Under the pieces are notes generated by a model. That model saw nothing but the letters and a program-made list of their open reading frames with translations, made no database searches and was not told the DNA's origin. A stretch of 64,000 bases of DNA from contig JAWKTN010000003.1 in the NCBI GenBank assembly GCA_041399065.1, positions 1,116,001-1,180,000 of the forward strand. Direction: 5' to 3'. This DNA is from JAGQPD01 sp020426865. GTDB lineage: Bacteria; Planctomycetota; Planctomycetia; Pirellulales; Pirellulaceae. Below are positions 25,978-34,172 of this stretch, in pieces (position 1 is the first letter of the stretch; the number at the start of each line of letters is the position of its first letter). Position numbers and translations under genes: made by a program.

Positions 25978-26166
25978 CGGGACAAGCTGGCGCCCGTATG
26001 TTTTTACTTTTCGGTCAAGTCATATACAACCGCTAGTGCTCCAATTACTCTCAAACTCATGGAGCTTGCTCGAGGCGTTGTTGCTCGGGCTGACATTCCG
26101 GGTTTCTTATCCCGCGGCAGGTAGGCTTGAGCGCCGATACGAATTCGGCAACAGAGACGGCAAACC

Positions 26167-28563
26167 ATGCGACGAAGAGGTGGACTGGCGCGCTTGCGGC
26201 GCGCCGTCGCGTCACGATGGGGGGATAGCGCTTGTGAACGGCTGGAAGCTCGCTGTTTGATGGCGGCCAGTACGGCAAATGCCTCATTGCCGGACGGACC
26301 GGTGTTGACGACGGTAGCCGATGGAACTGGCGAAATCGAGGAATTATCCGGTTGGACGACGGCAAGCGAACGATTCACCGACGGTTTCCCGACCATTCGC
26401 CAGCGGAATTTCCTTCGGTATGTCAATGTGGCGACGGTTGGCAATCCTTCGGAATGGGGTGTGGAACTTACCGGTTCCCGCACGACTCGCGATCGCTGGA
26501 GTGTAAACTTGGCAGTCGAGCCGGGTGCAGACTACGAGCTGTCACTCGATCTGCGAATCGATAACCGTCGAACGTACACCTACACCAACCTGGACTATCC
26601 CGATTCGCTCATGAGCCTAACGGACCGCACGCAGGGAGTGTGGGCGGGACGATACTCGTTACAGGTTGACGGCGTGAACGTACTGAATCCTACGGCCACC
26701 TCGGGCCAGGTGCCGCACGGAGATGTCGATTGGTTTCGTGAGGTCGTTCAGATTCAGGCCGGCGCCAATCAACGCGTCGTAAAGGTATCGCTGGTGCTGG
26801 AGGGGTTCGACGGTAAACTCACAGTCGATAACGTGCGATTGAAGAAGGTGATTGGGTTTTACCGCCCGGAAAATCATATCGTACCGCCGTTGCAGTCGGG
26901 CCATGCGATAGCGGCATTTTCGCCCACGCAAATCGATACGAGTTCAGCGACATTCAAGATTACCGACCGAGCGATCCACATTTATCACGGCGGAGCGCGT
27001 GTCGCGCAACTGGACTTCGCATCGGGGTCGTTGACGCAACGGTCCGTTTCGGCCAATCAACGAGTCGCCTGGATTCGGACGCCGAAACTGGCGATCGCCA
27101 TCAATGCGGATAGTTCGTTTTTCGTTTATGCGAACGCCGATCTGCAGTTTCAGGTGTTGGGCGCACAGCGACCTTATCATTACATGCAGGTGGGGCAGTT
27201 GTTGGTATCGAACGGAGTCGAGTCATTCGCGTTCGCTCCCATCCGCTCCCGCGCCGAATACGCTCGACTTGGTTACACGATCGACAGTACAACGGGCGAT
27301 CGCCTTTACAATGAAGTCGCCATCACACGGGCGGGATTGAAGAACTGGCGAGTCCGTGAATCGCTCGATGCCAACAACCAGACGGACTGGGGAGTCTTCT
27401 ACACGGCGGCTCGAGGTGACGCATTTGTCGGAGCGATCAATGCCAACGAGGCGTTCTATGATCGTGACTTTTCTACGGACGAGGTCGATGTGCTTCGCGG
27501 TGCGGATGCCACGCGACGTGCCGCTGCCCAAAACGCCGAGTCACTCAATGCGTTTCGTGACAATGGCAAGTCCGTCGCGCTCCTGTTGTGGCCACAATAC
27601 GCCGCGTCGCGGACCTACGGGCCGATTCCCGTGTCAGCGCGATTTACAACCGACCTGGCTGGTGACCTAACGCCTGCCGATGTTGGGGCCTTGCAACAAT
27701 TGGCGGAGCAAGCACATCGGCGCGGCATCAAGCTGATCCTCTATGCCAGCCCCTATTATTATCACACGACCGATATTGACGCGTTCGTGGAAAACCTGCA
27801 GCAGATCATGGCGGACACCGGCGTCGATGGTTTCTACCTTGACGGGCTCTATCGAAATGACGTGTGGCGGTCACTGAAGCTGATGTCCGATGTTCGCGAA
27901 GCCTTGGGGGACGATGCTTACTTGGCGTTACACCTTTCCCGAGATCCCGGACTGATGACGCAGGTGAAACTGCCAATCTACGAAACGCTTGCCGACGTCG
28001 TCTGGACGGGTGAAAATGTGCCCACCCTCACCGTTGAATACCTGGCCCTGAACTCGGCCAGCGGCGTGCAACAAGTGCTCTTACCTGAGACTCGCTTCGA
28101 CGGCCAGAAACGCGACTTGCCAATCGGGAAACAAATCGATCTTGCGTTGGCGCATGGCATCAAAGTGCGTGAAAACGGCGTGCTGAATCGGGCATTGGGC
28201 AAACGCGAGGTGTTTCCCGTCGAATACTATCGCCAACAGCTGCAAGCAGCTCGTCAACCCCCGACCGTGACCCCCGTGACCGTCGTGTCGCCGCCCAAGC
28301 CCCGTTCCAACCCTCGCAACCGATTCGATGTCAACGATGATGGACTGGTGTCGCCACTCGACGTGCTACTGGTTGCTGACCACCTTTCGTACCTGACAAA
28401 AAATGCCGTGACGCCGAGCAACCCGCCCGATGCGGCATATCAGTTCTTCTATGACGTCAATGGTGATGGTATCGTGACGACAATCGACATTCTGCGAATT
28501 ATCGATCACCTTGATCAACTGGCGCGGCAACGTGCGACCGACGCGGCGTTCGCCTCGTCGTAA
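26167..28563 (+). CDS. Secreted TIM-barrel glycosidase-like protein with dockerin
   Basis: The 798-residue protein starts with an Arg-rich segment and CERLEARCLMAAS (residues 24-36), a variant of the LEPR-XLL export motif seen in planctomycete surface proteins. Residues about 60-220 look like a carbohydrate-binding beta sandwich (LVLEGFDGKLTVDNVRL). Residues about 480-680 resemble a glycoside-hydrolase barrel, with IKLILYASPYYYH and VDGFYLDGLYRN; the family is not certain and I do not assign a substrate. The end is a type I dockerin-like pair of EF-hand loops: DVNDDGLVSPLDVLLV and DVNGDGIVTTIDILRI. It converges on egtB with a 58-base gap. Polysaccharide breakdown outside the cell or in the periplasm is the likely role. 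Confidence 0.7.
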   Translation: MRRRGGLARLRRAVASRWGDSACERLEARCLMAASTANASLPDGPVLTTVADGTGEIEELSGWTTASERFTDGFPTIRQRNFLRYVNVATVGNPSEWGVELTGSRTTRDRWSVNLAVEPGADYELSLDLRIDNRRTYTYTNLDYPDSLMSLTDRTQGVWAGRYSLQVDGVNVLNPTATSGQVPHGDVDWFREVVQIQAGANQRVVKVSLVLEGFDGKLTVDNVRLKKVIGFYRPENHIVPPLQSGHAIAAFSPTQIDTSSATFKITDRAIHIYHGGARVAQLDFASGSLTQRSVSANQRVAWIRTPKLAIAINADSSFFVYANADLQFQVLGAQRPYHYMQVGQLLVSNGVESFAFAPIRSRAEYARLGYTIDSTTGDRLYNEVAITRAGLKNWRVRESLDANNQTDWGVFYTAARGDAFVGAINANEAFYDRDFSTDEVDVLRGADATRRAAAQNAESLNAFRDNGKSVALLLWPQYAASRTYGPIPVSARFTTDLAGDLTPADVGALQQLAEQAHRRGIKLILYASPYYYHTTDIDAFVENLQQIMADTGVDGFYLDGLYRNDVWRSLKLMSDVREALGDDAYLALHLSRDPGLMTQVKLPIYETLADVVWTGENVPTLTVEYLALNSASGVQQVLLPETRFDGQKRDLPIGKQIDLALAHGIKVRENGVLNRALGKREVFPVEYYRQQLQAARQPPTVTPVTVVSPPKPRSNPRNRFDVNDDGLVSPLDVLLVADHLSYLTKNAVTPSNPPDAAYQFFYDVNGDGIVTTIDILRIIDHLDQLARQRATDAAFASS

Positions 28564-28621
28564 GTTGCGCAAACTAATGGACGCGGACGTCGGAATTGAT
28601 ATCCAAGCGTTGGACGCGAGA

Positions 28622-29935
28622 TTACACGTCGCGCGCCAATCGAATGCCACTGAATTGCCAACGGGCATCCGGGGGAAAGAAATTGCGGTACGTCGCCCGG
28701 ACGTGGCCCGCCGGCGTGGCACACGATCCGCCGCGCAAGACATATTGATTGCACATAAATTTGCCGTTGTACTCGCCCAAGGCCCCGTCCGCCGGACGGT
28801 ACCCGGGATAGGCGGCATACGAACTGCTCGTCCATTCCCACACATCGCCAAATAGCTGCTTCGGTCGCTGCGACAACGCCGATGGGCTCGCCGCAAGCGG
28901 ATGGTAATGTCCGCTGTCAGCGAAGTTCCCTTGTGCCATCGCGGTCCGGTCGTCGTCGGAGTCTACGGCGATGATCTCCCATTCCGCCTCCGTAGGTAGA
29001 CGATGTCCCTGCCATCGAGCATACGCGTCGGCTTCGTAATAGCTGACGTGACACACCGGCTCGTCCGTCTCCACGGGACGGAGACCGGACAACGTGAATT
29101 GCATCCAAATCCCGTCCCGCTCCAACCAATACAGCGGCGCCTCCCATCCCTGCTCCTGGACTGTCGCCCAGCCGGCAGAGAGCCAGTGTTCGGGTCGACG
29201 ATATCCCCCATCAGCAATGAATTCCATTATTTCACCGTTTGTTGTCAAGCGACGGGCGATCCCATATCGCTCGACCAACACGCGGTGACGTGGCCGCTCG
29301 TTGTCAAACGCGAAACCAGGTGTCGCATCCCCGATCTCGTAGACTCCTTGAGCGTGATCGGTCCAGCTTAGCGGAGTCGCCGCCTTGGTCGCATTCGGCA
29401 CATCCTGCCTGGCGGCAAAAACGGGGTAGAGCGGATTGCACGACAGCACGTGTTTGATATCGGTTAACATCAACTCCTGATGTTGCTGCTCATGATGCAA
29501 CCCCAGTTCAACGATTTCCACCCAATTCTGAGGGGGCGATATTCGACCGGCCGCGGCGGAATCCAAGAACTCCAGCATCCTCGCGTCGACCTCGCGCCGA
29601 TAGGCGAAGACTTCGTCAACCGTCGGCCGAGATAACAATCCGCGCTTGCTGCGTGGGTACTGTTTGCCGACGGTGTTGTAATATGAATTGAAAAGATATT
29701 CGAAGTTCGCATTGGGCGACTGATAGTCCGGGAGATTGGGTTTGAGCAAAAAGGTCTCGAAGAACCACGTCGTATGTGCCAGGTGCCAGCGAGTCGGACT
29801 GACGTCAGGCATCGACTGGATCACGAAATCCTCACGCTGCAGCGTTTGGCAGAGCATTTCGCTGAATTGGCGGATGTCGCGATATTGGGTTCGCAGAGCT
29901 GCTGACGGCGCGATTTCGAGATCGGAGCTTGCCAT
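28622..29935 (-). CDS. egtB: Ergothioneine biosynthesis sulfoxide synthase EgtB
   Basis: The 437-residue protein has the DinB-like iron-binding N-terminal domain with HLAHTTWFFE (His51, His54) and HHEQQHQEL (His147, His148, His152), which supply the three-His iron site, followed by a formylglycine-generating-enzyme/sulfatase-modifying domain (GHRLPTEAEWE, LFGDVWEWTSS, QYVLRGGSC, YRNFFPPDARWQFSGIRLA). EgtB joins trimethylhistidine to a thiol donor with oxygen to give the sulfoxide precursor of ergothioneine. Whether the donor is gamma-glutamylcysteine or cysteine cannot be read from the sequence. It lies 120 bases downstream of egtD on the same strand, so the two probably form an operon. Confidence 0.93.
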   Translation of the reverse strand: MASSDLEIAPSAALRTQYRDIRQFSEMLCQTLQREDFVIQSMPDVSPTRWHLAHTTWFFETFLLKPNLPDYQSPNANFEYLFNSYYNTVGKQYPRSKRGLLSRPTVDEVFAYRREVDARMLEFLDSAAAGRISPPQNWVEIVELGLHHEQQHQELMLTDIKHVLSCNPLYPVFAARQDVPNATKAATPLSWTDHAQGVYEIGDATPGFAFDNERPRHRVLVERYGIARRLTTNGEIMEFIADGGYRRPEHWLSAGWATVQEQGWEAPLYWLERDGIWMQFTLSGLRPVETDEPVCHVSYYEADAYARWQGHRLPTEAEWEIIAVDSDDDRTAMAQGNFADSGHYHPLAASPSALSQRPKQLFGDVWEWTSSSYAAYPGYRPADGALGEYNGKFMCNQYVLRGGSCATPAGHVRATYRNFFPPDARWQFSGIRLARDV

Positions 29936-30055
29936 GACGATGATATACCTGGGTCTTCCTGTGCAGCGGAGTGGGAAATGAGCGGGGATGGATCGGGTCG
30001 TTCGTTGGCCGGACGGGTATCGACGGTCGTGTGAACAAACGCGGCGATGGCTACT

Positions 30056-30991
30056 CTACTGGACGACTACCAGATGCAATACGGCAAAGTGGCGAGCCGG
30101 GTCGGTCCAGTGCTTGTGGAGTTCGAAACCAGCATGTGCGGCTAAATCGGCGAATTGCTCGACCGTGTACTTGTGCGAGTACTCAGTGCAAATCGACTCG
30201 CCACGCTCGAAGCGGAATTGGCGATCGCCAATCGAGACGGTTTGTTCGGTCTGGCTATCCAAATACAATTCAACTCGGGCACAATGGGGATCGTAAACCG
30301 CTCGATGCCTAAACTGGTCCACGTCGAAGTCCGCCTGAAGCTCGGTATTGATGCGTCGCAGTAGGTTGCGATTGAATTCGGCTGTGACTCCGGCGCGGTC
30401 GTTGTAAGCCGCTTCCAAAATCTGTCGCTCCTTTTGTAGGTCGATTCCGATCAACAGGCCCCCCCCGACGCCCACCAGGTCGGCGATCCGTTGTAGCAGT
30501 TGGCGCGCTGCTGAGGGGGTGAAGTTACCGATGGTCGAACCGGGAAAGTAGACCGCCACGTGCGTGTAGCGACGCGATGCTGTCGGTAGTGCGAATGGCT
30601 GTGTAAAATCCGCACACACCGGGAGAATGTCAATTCCAGGATACGCCTGCCGCAATTGTGTTGCGACCTGCTCGATGTGCTCGCCCGAAATATCCACCGG
30701 TACGTAAGCCACAGGTTCGATCAGTTCATCGAGCAACAATCGGGTCTTGACGCTGCTGCCACTGCCAAATTCGACGAGCATGACGCCCGAATCGATCTGT
30801 TGGGCCATTTCCGGAACATAACGGCGCATGATTTCCAATTCGGTGCGCGTGACGTAATATTCATCCAGCTCACAGATTTGTTCGAAAAGCTCGGAACCGC
30901 GCTGATCGTAGAAGTACTTGGAAGGGATGTTTTTTTGGGGGTTGTCGAGTCCGTTGAGGACATCCATCAGAAAGTCGTTGTCGACGTGCAT
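30056..30991 (-). CDS. egtD: L-histidine N-alpha-methyltransferase EgtD
   Basis: The protein matches EgtD: KYFYDQRGSELFEQICELDEYY near the start, the SAM-binding VEFGSGSSVKTRLLL (about 73-87), VAVYFPGSTIGNF and the closing FAVLHLVV. The enzyme trimethylates histidine to hercynine, the first step of ergothioneine synthesis, and EgtB follows on the same strand. I chose the ATG at 30991 because AAAGG stands 9 bases before it and MHVDNDFLMDVLNGL fits family N-termini; an upstream ATG would add 20 residues. Resulting length is 311 residues, slightly below the usual 320. No egtA, egtC or egtE is in the window, so the C-S lyase step must be supplied elsewhere. Confidence 0.92.
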   Translation of the reverse strand: MHVDNDFLMDVLNGLDNPQKNIPSKYFYDQRGSELFEQICELDEYYVTRTELEIMRRYVPEMAQQIDSGVMLVEFGSGSSVKTRLLLDELIEPVAYVPVDISGEHIEQVATQLRQAYPGIDILPVCADFTQPFALPTASRRYTHVAVYFPGSTIGNFTPSAARQLLQRIADLVGVGGGLLIGIDLQKERQILEAAYNDRAGVTAEFNRNLLRRINTELQADFDVDQFRHRAVYDPHCARVELYLDSQTEQTVSIGDRQFRFERGESICTEYSHKYTVEQFADLAAHAGFELHKHWTDPARHFAVLHLVVVQ

Positions 30992-31209
30992 GAATTGGTG
31001 CCTTTGTTGTTGTACATGTCGGCCAGCTGTCGGGCCTCGAGGTAACATCACCGAAGGCGACCATTTGCCCTCAATCAGTTAGACTCTCCATTATTCACGC
31101 CAGCCCGCCCATGGCAAGACTTGCTGTCAGCCGGCTCGCCGATAAACTTGTACGGTTTGGGCCGAAATTTGGGTTTATTATGGCTTCGATGATTCGAAAC
31201 AGACTGCCT

Positions 31210-32937
31210 ATGTCCGCTGAATTGCGCATTTTCGAGGATCCCCCCACCGCGGCGCGCGCCGCCGGTGACGATTTGGTCCGTCGCTGCCGTGCGGTTTTGC
31301 AGCGGCAAGACCGCTTTTCCATCGCCTTGGCCGGCGGTTCGACACCAATACATATGTATAAGTATCTGGTGACCCCGGGGGTCCGGGAGCGGGTGCCGTG
31401 GGGCCGCGTTGATTTTCTGTTTGGCGATGAGCGAAATGTCGCGCCCACCCACGACGACTCGAATTATCGGATGGCACGCCGGGTCCTGTTGGACCTGCTG
31501 CCGATCAGCGATCAGCAGGTGTTGCGGATGCCCGCCAATGAGGTGGATCTTGAAGCGGCCGCGTTGAAGTACGAACGGCAGCTCCGCAGTCGGATGGGGG
31601 GAGCTGGCGAAGGAGTCCCGGTCATTGATGTTGTCCTGCTTGGTATGGGGGCCGACGGTCATACGGCATCGTTGTTTCCGCATACACGTGCCCTGCACGA
31701 ACAACAGCGGTTGGTTGTAGCCAACGAGGTCCCGCAGTTGCAGACTCGGCGAATGACAATGACCTATCGCATAATACAGGCTGCACGTGAAGTCTGGTTT
31801 CTAGTCGCCGGGGACGATAAAGCGCACCGGCTGCGGGAAGTGCTTCACGGGCGACTGGACTATGATGCATTACCGGCGCAGTATCTCGCTCGCGGATCCC
31901 GCCGGACCGTGTGGTATACTGACAAGGCAGCGGCATCGTGGTGTGGCGACCATGCAACCGGTGTGGCCTACGAAGCGGCGACGGAGATGGGTCACAAGTT
32001 CCAGTGGGTGTCACAGGCCGCTGGGCACACGAACGACTCACAATTGCAGGCAATCGTGGACTCCAGTTTCGACGACTGTCTGGCGAAGTTGGTCACGACG
32101 GGTTGTTGGGGGCGGGCCAACCAGGTGCCTTCCAGTGTGCTGTGGGAGACGGCTGGCGATTGGTTGCGTGTTGGGCAACTGCAACGGCGCGCGAAGGAAA
32201 AACCGCGAGGATACGCCGGTGACGATATCATGTTGGGTTGGATCTGCCATCAGTATCGCAGCGATCATCCCGTAGGAAAGTTGTTCGACGACTATTTTCA
32301 GCGACAGGATGCCCCCCAGGCGGTCCGCGGGCGAACGCAGTACGTTGCCGATGCGCTTGTCGTGCGGGTCCGACGAGCCGCCGGCGCCGGGGTTGTGGTC
32401 AGTTGCGTGGGGGCCGGGCCCGCGTGGGAGCTGGAACTGGCCTTGCGGGAATTGACGCCAAGCGAACGCGCGGTTCTACGCATCCAATTGATGGACATGG
32501 AACCGGAGGCGCTCGAGCGCGCCAGTGATCGGTTGCATCAGTACCTTTCCGCAAACCAAATCGGGACGGCGCGCATCAATCTCGCAAGGCTGCGCCGTCC
32601 CGGGATGGCGGAACGCTTGATGGCAAGAACCGATTTCTGTATCTGTCTTGGGCTGTTCGATTATTTCGAAGATGCCGAAGCAGTAGCGACGCTCAGGGCG
32701 CTGCGTCAGCGGTTGTCCGGCGGAGGTGAATTGATCGTGGGGAATTTCAGCCCCCAGTGCCAGGCACGGGCTTATATGGAATGGATTGGGAATTGGTATC
32801 TGCGGTATCGGGAATTGGACGAGTTTCAATTGCTCGCCGCCGACGCCGGATTGGCGCCTGAGCGATGCCAGTTTGGAGCGGAGTCGACCGGAGTCGATCT
32901 GCTGTTGCACTTTAGGGAGCGGGAGAACGCGGTTTGA
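31210..32937 (+). CDS. 6-phosphogluconolactonase fused to a PhcB-like methyltransferase
   Basis: One uninterrupted frame encodes two enzymes. Residues 1-240 are 6-phosphogluconolactonase: SIALAGGSTPIHMYKYL, WGRVDFLFGDERNV, VDVVLLGMGADGHTASLFP. Residues about 265-575 match SAM-dependent methyltransferases of the type that make 3-hydroxypalmitate methyl ester in Ralstonia (PhcB): RAKEKPRGYAGDDIMLGW and the SAM-binding VVSCVGAGPAWELELALREL. The fusion is 575 residues; standalone lactonases are about 230-260. The substrate of the second domain is unknown. The frame is open for 33 more residues upstream; the ATG at 31210 starts directly before the lactonase domain. It diverges from egtD (219 bases between start codons) and overlaps the rhomboid gene downstream. 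Confidence 0.82.
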   Translation: MSAELRIFEDPPTAARAAGDDLVRRCRAVLQRQDRFSIALAGGSTPIHMYKYLVTPGVRERVPWGRVDFLFGDERNVAPTHDDSNYRMARRVLLDLLPISDQQVLRMPANEVDLEAAALKYERQLRSRMGGAGEGVPVIDVVLLGMGADGHTASLFPHTRALHEQQRLVVANEVPQLQTRRMTMTYRIIQAAREVWFLVAGDDKAHRLREVLHGRLDYDALPAQYLARGSRRTVWYTDKAAASWCGDHATGVAYEAATEMGHKFQWVSQAAGHTNDSQLQAIVDSSFDDCLAKLVTTGCWGRANQVPSSVLWETAGDWLRVGQLQRRAKEKPRGYAGDDIMLGWICHQYRSDHPVGKLFDDYFQRQDAPQAVRGRTQYVADALVVRVRRAAGAGVVVSCVGAGPAWELELALRELTPSERAVLRIQLMDMEPEALERASDRLHQYLSANQIGTARINLARLRRPGMAERLMARTDFCICLGLFDYFEDAEAVATLRALRQRLSGGGELIVGNFSPQCQARAYMEWIGNWYLRYRELDEFQLLAADAGLAPERCQFGAESTGVDLLLHFRERENAV

Positions 32938-33749
32938 TTCCGATACATGATACGATTGTCGGCAAACGAATGCCGATTGTGACCTGGACGTTGATGGGCC
33001 TGAATGCCCTGGTCTTTCTCGGCGAAGTCGGACTGCCGGGTCCGCAACTGCAGACTTTGATGCAGTTGTACGGAATGGTTCCTCGACGTTTCGTCGACCC
33101 GGTCTGGGCACAACAACATTTTCCCAACATGTTCTATTGGCCGTTCGTGACCAGCCTGTTCCTGCACGGAAGCTGGATGCACATTATCAGTAACATGTGG
33201 ACGCTGTGGATTTTTGGTGACAATGTTGAAGACCGCATGGGACCCGCTCGGTATCTGATCTTCTATCTGGCCTGCGGCGTGCTTGCCAATCTTCTCCATC
33301 TGGTGACCAATAGCCAGTCCCTGTTGCCCACCGTCGGCGCCTCGGGGGCCATCGCGGGCATCATGGGGGCGTATATCTGGATGTTTCCTCATTCGCGAGT
33401 CGTGGTCCTGGTGCCGATTCTGTTTTTTCCGTTCTTCTTCGAATTTCCCGCGTTCGTCTATCTGGGCGTCTGGTTTTTCGGTCAACTTTATAGTGGAATT
33501 CTGTCGTTGGGGCAGGTCGGACAGTCGGCTGGAATCGCCTTTTGGGCTCACGTCGGCGGCTTCGTTGCTGGCTTGCTAGGGCACCGGCTGTTGGTCATTT
33601 ACCCGCCGGACGACGAGCAGCCGCACGTCGACGGCGGTGACGGTCCATCCTCGATCATGGTCTCGCAACCTGCGCCACGGCGCTACCCAGGTAATTACCA
33701 TCCGCCAACCGAAGTGCCACAAGACGTTTGGTTTCGCTTTCGCCGCTAA
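32934..33749 (+). CDS. Rhomboid-family intramembrane serine protease
   Basis: Six to seven membrane helices and the rhomboid signatures are visible: HGSWMHIISNMWTLWIFGD (helix 2), the catalytic serine in GASGAIAG (about residue 138) and the catalytic histidine in FWAHVGGFVAG (about 204). The protein should cleave membrane proteins within their helices. The C-terminal 50 residues are a proline-rich soluble tail. The TTG start overlaps the TGA stop of the preceding fusion gene, so it is probably translationally coupled to it. No substrate is evident from the neighbours. Confidence 0.9.
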   Translation: MIPIHDTIVGKRMPIVTWTLMGLNALVFLGEVGLPGPQLQTLMQLYGMVPRRFVDPVWAQQHFPNMFYWPFVTSLFLHGSWMHIISNMWTLWIFGDNVEDRMGPARYLIFYLACGVLANLLHLVTNSQSLLPTVGASGAIAGIMGAYIWMFPHSRVVVLVPILFFPFFFEFPAFVYLGVWFFGQLYSGILSLGQVGQSAGIAFWAHVGGFVAGLLGHRLLVIYPPDDEQPHVDGGDGPSSIMVSQPAPRRYPGNYHPPTEVPQDVWFRFRR

Positions 33750-34172
33750 TCGAACCCGCTTCTCTCTGTGTGCGTCTTGCGCACTTGTGCACACTCTGGT
33801 GGGCGAAGACGCACACTTGCGTTCGCTGTACCATCCGTTCTGACACACCGACGCACATGATTTTCCGATTCCGCACGTTCTGGCAAGCTTGGCACGAGAC
33901 TTGCCAACAGGACGCAGCCAGTCACGATGAATTCCTCGCTGTGGCTAGTTTCACTAATTTGCGAATGCAGCATGAGATGCACCTTTCGTGTGACGCTATT
34001 GTGGTTGAGTCACGGTGAAGCGTGAATGGATGTCAAGTCGTACGTGGTTGCACAAGGGGGCAAAATATTTTTTCAAGCGTTGGTACTCTTCGCAATGTCC
34101 GCAACCTCTGCTATCTTGTGCGTCGCGATCTTAAAACATGTTCCTCGAGTTCCTGGTTGGTTAAGGTTATTG
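33750..34172. other. Intergenic region before the respiratory cluster
   Basis: About 420 bases without a supported gene. It contains an inverted repeat at 33768-33816 and, being upstream of a nine-gene same-strand cluster, probably also the promoter for it. AAGG at 34163-34166 is a modest ribosome binding site for the cytochrome start at 34173. A longer open frame from 34026 exists but would place a hydrophobic non-signal segment before the lipoprotein signal. Confidence 0.5.
33768..33816. repeat. 11-base inverted repeat between rhomboid and cytochrome genes
   Basis: GTGTGCGTCTT (33768-33778) pairs with AAGACGCACAC (33806-33816). The 27-base spacer itself holds the palindrome GTGCAC. There is no T run, so it is not a standard terminator; an operator or an RNA structure is possible. 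Confidence 0.6.

Noticed and set aside
33768..33816. Terminator after the rhomboid gene
   Set aside because: The loop is 27 bases long and there is no T run, so it was kept only as an inverted repeat.
34026..34172. Longer N-terminus for the dihaem cytochrome
   Set aside because: It would bury the lipoprotein signal behind 49 unrelated residues; the ATG at 34173 restores a normal signal.
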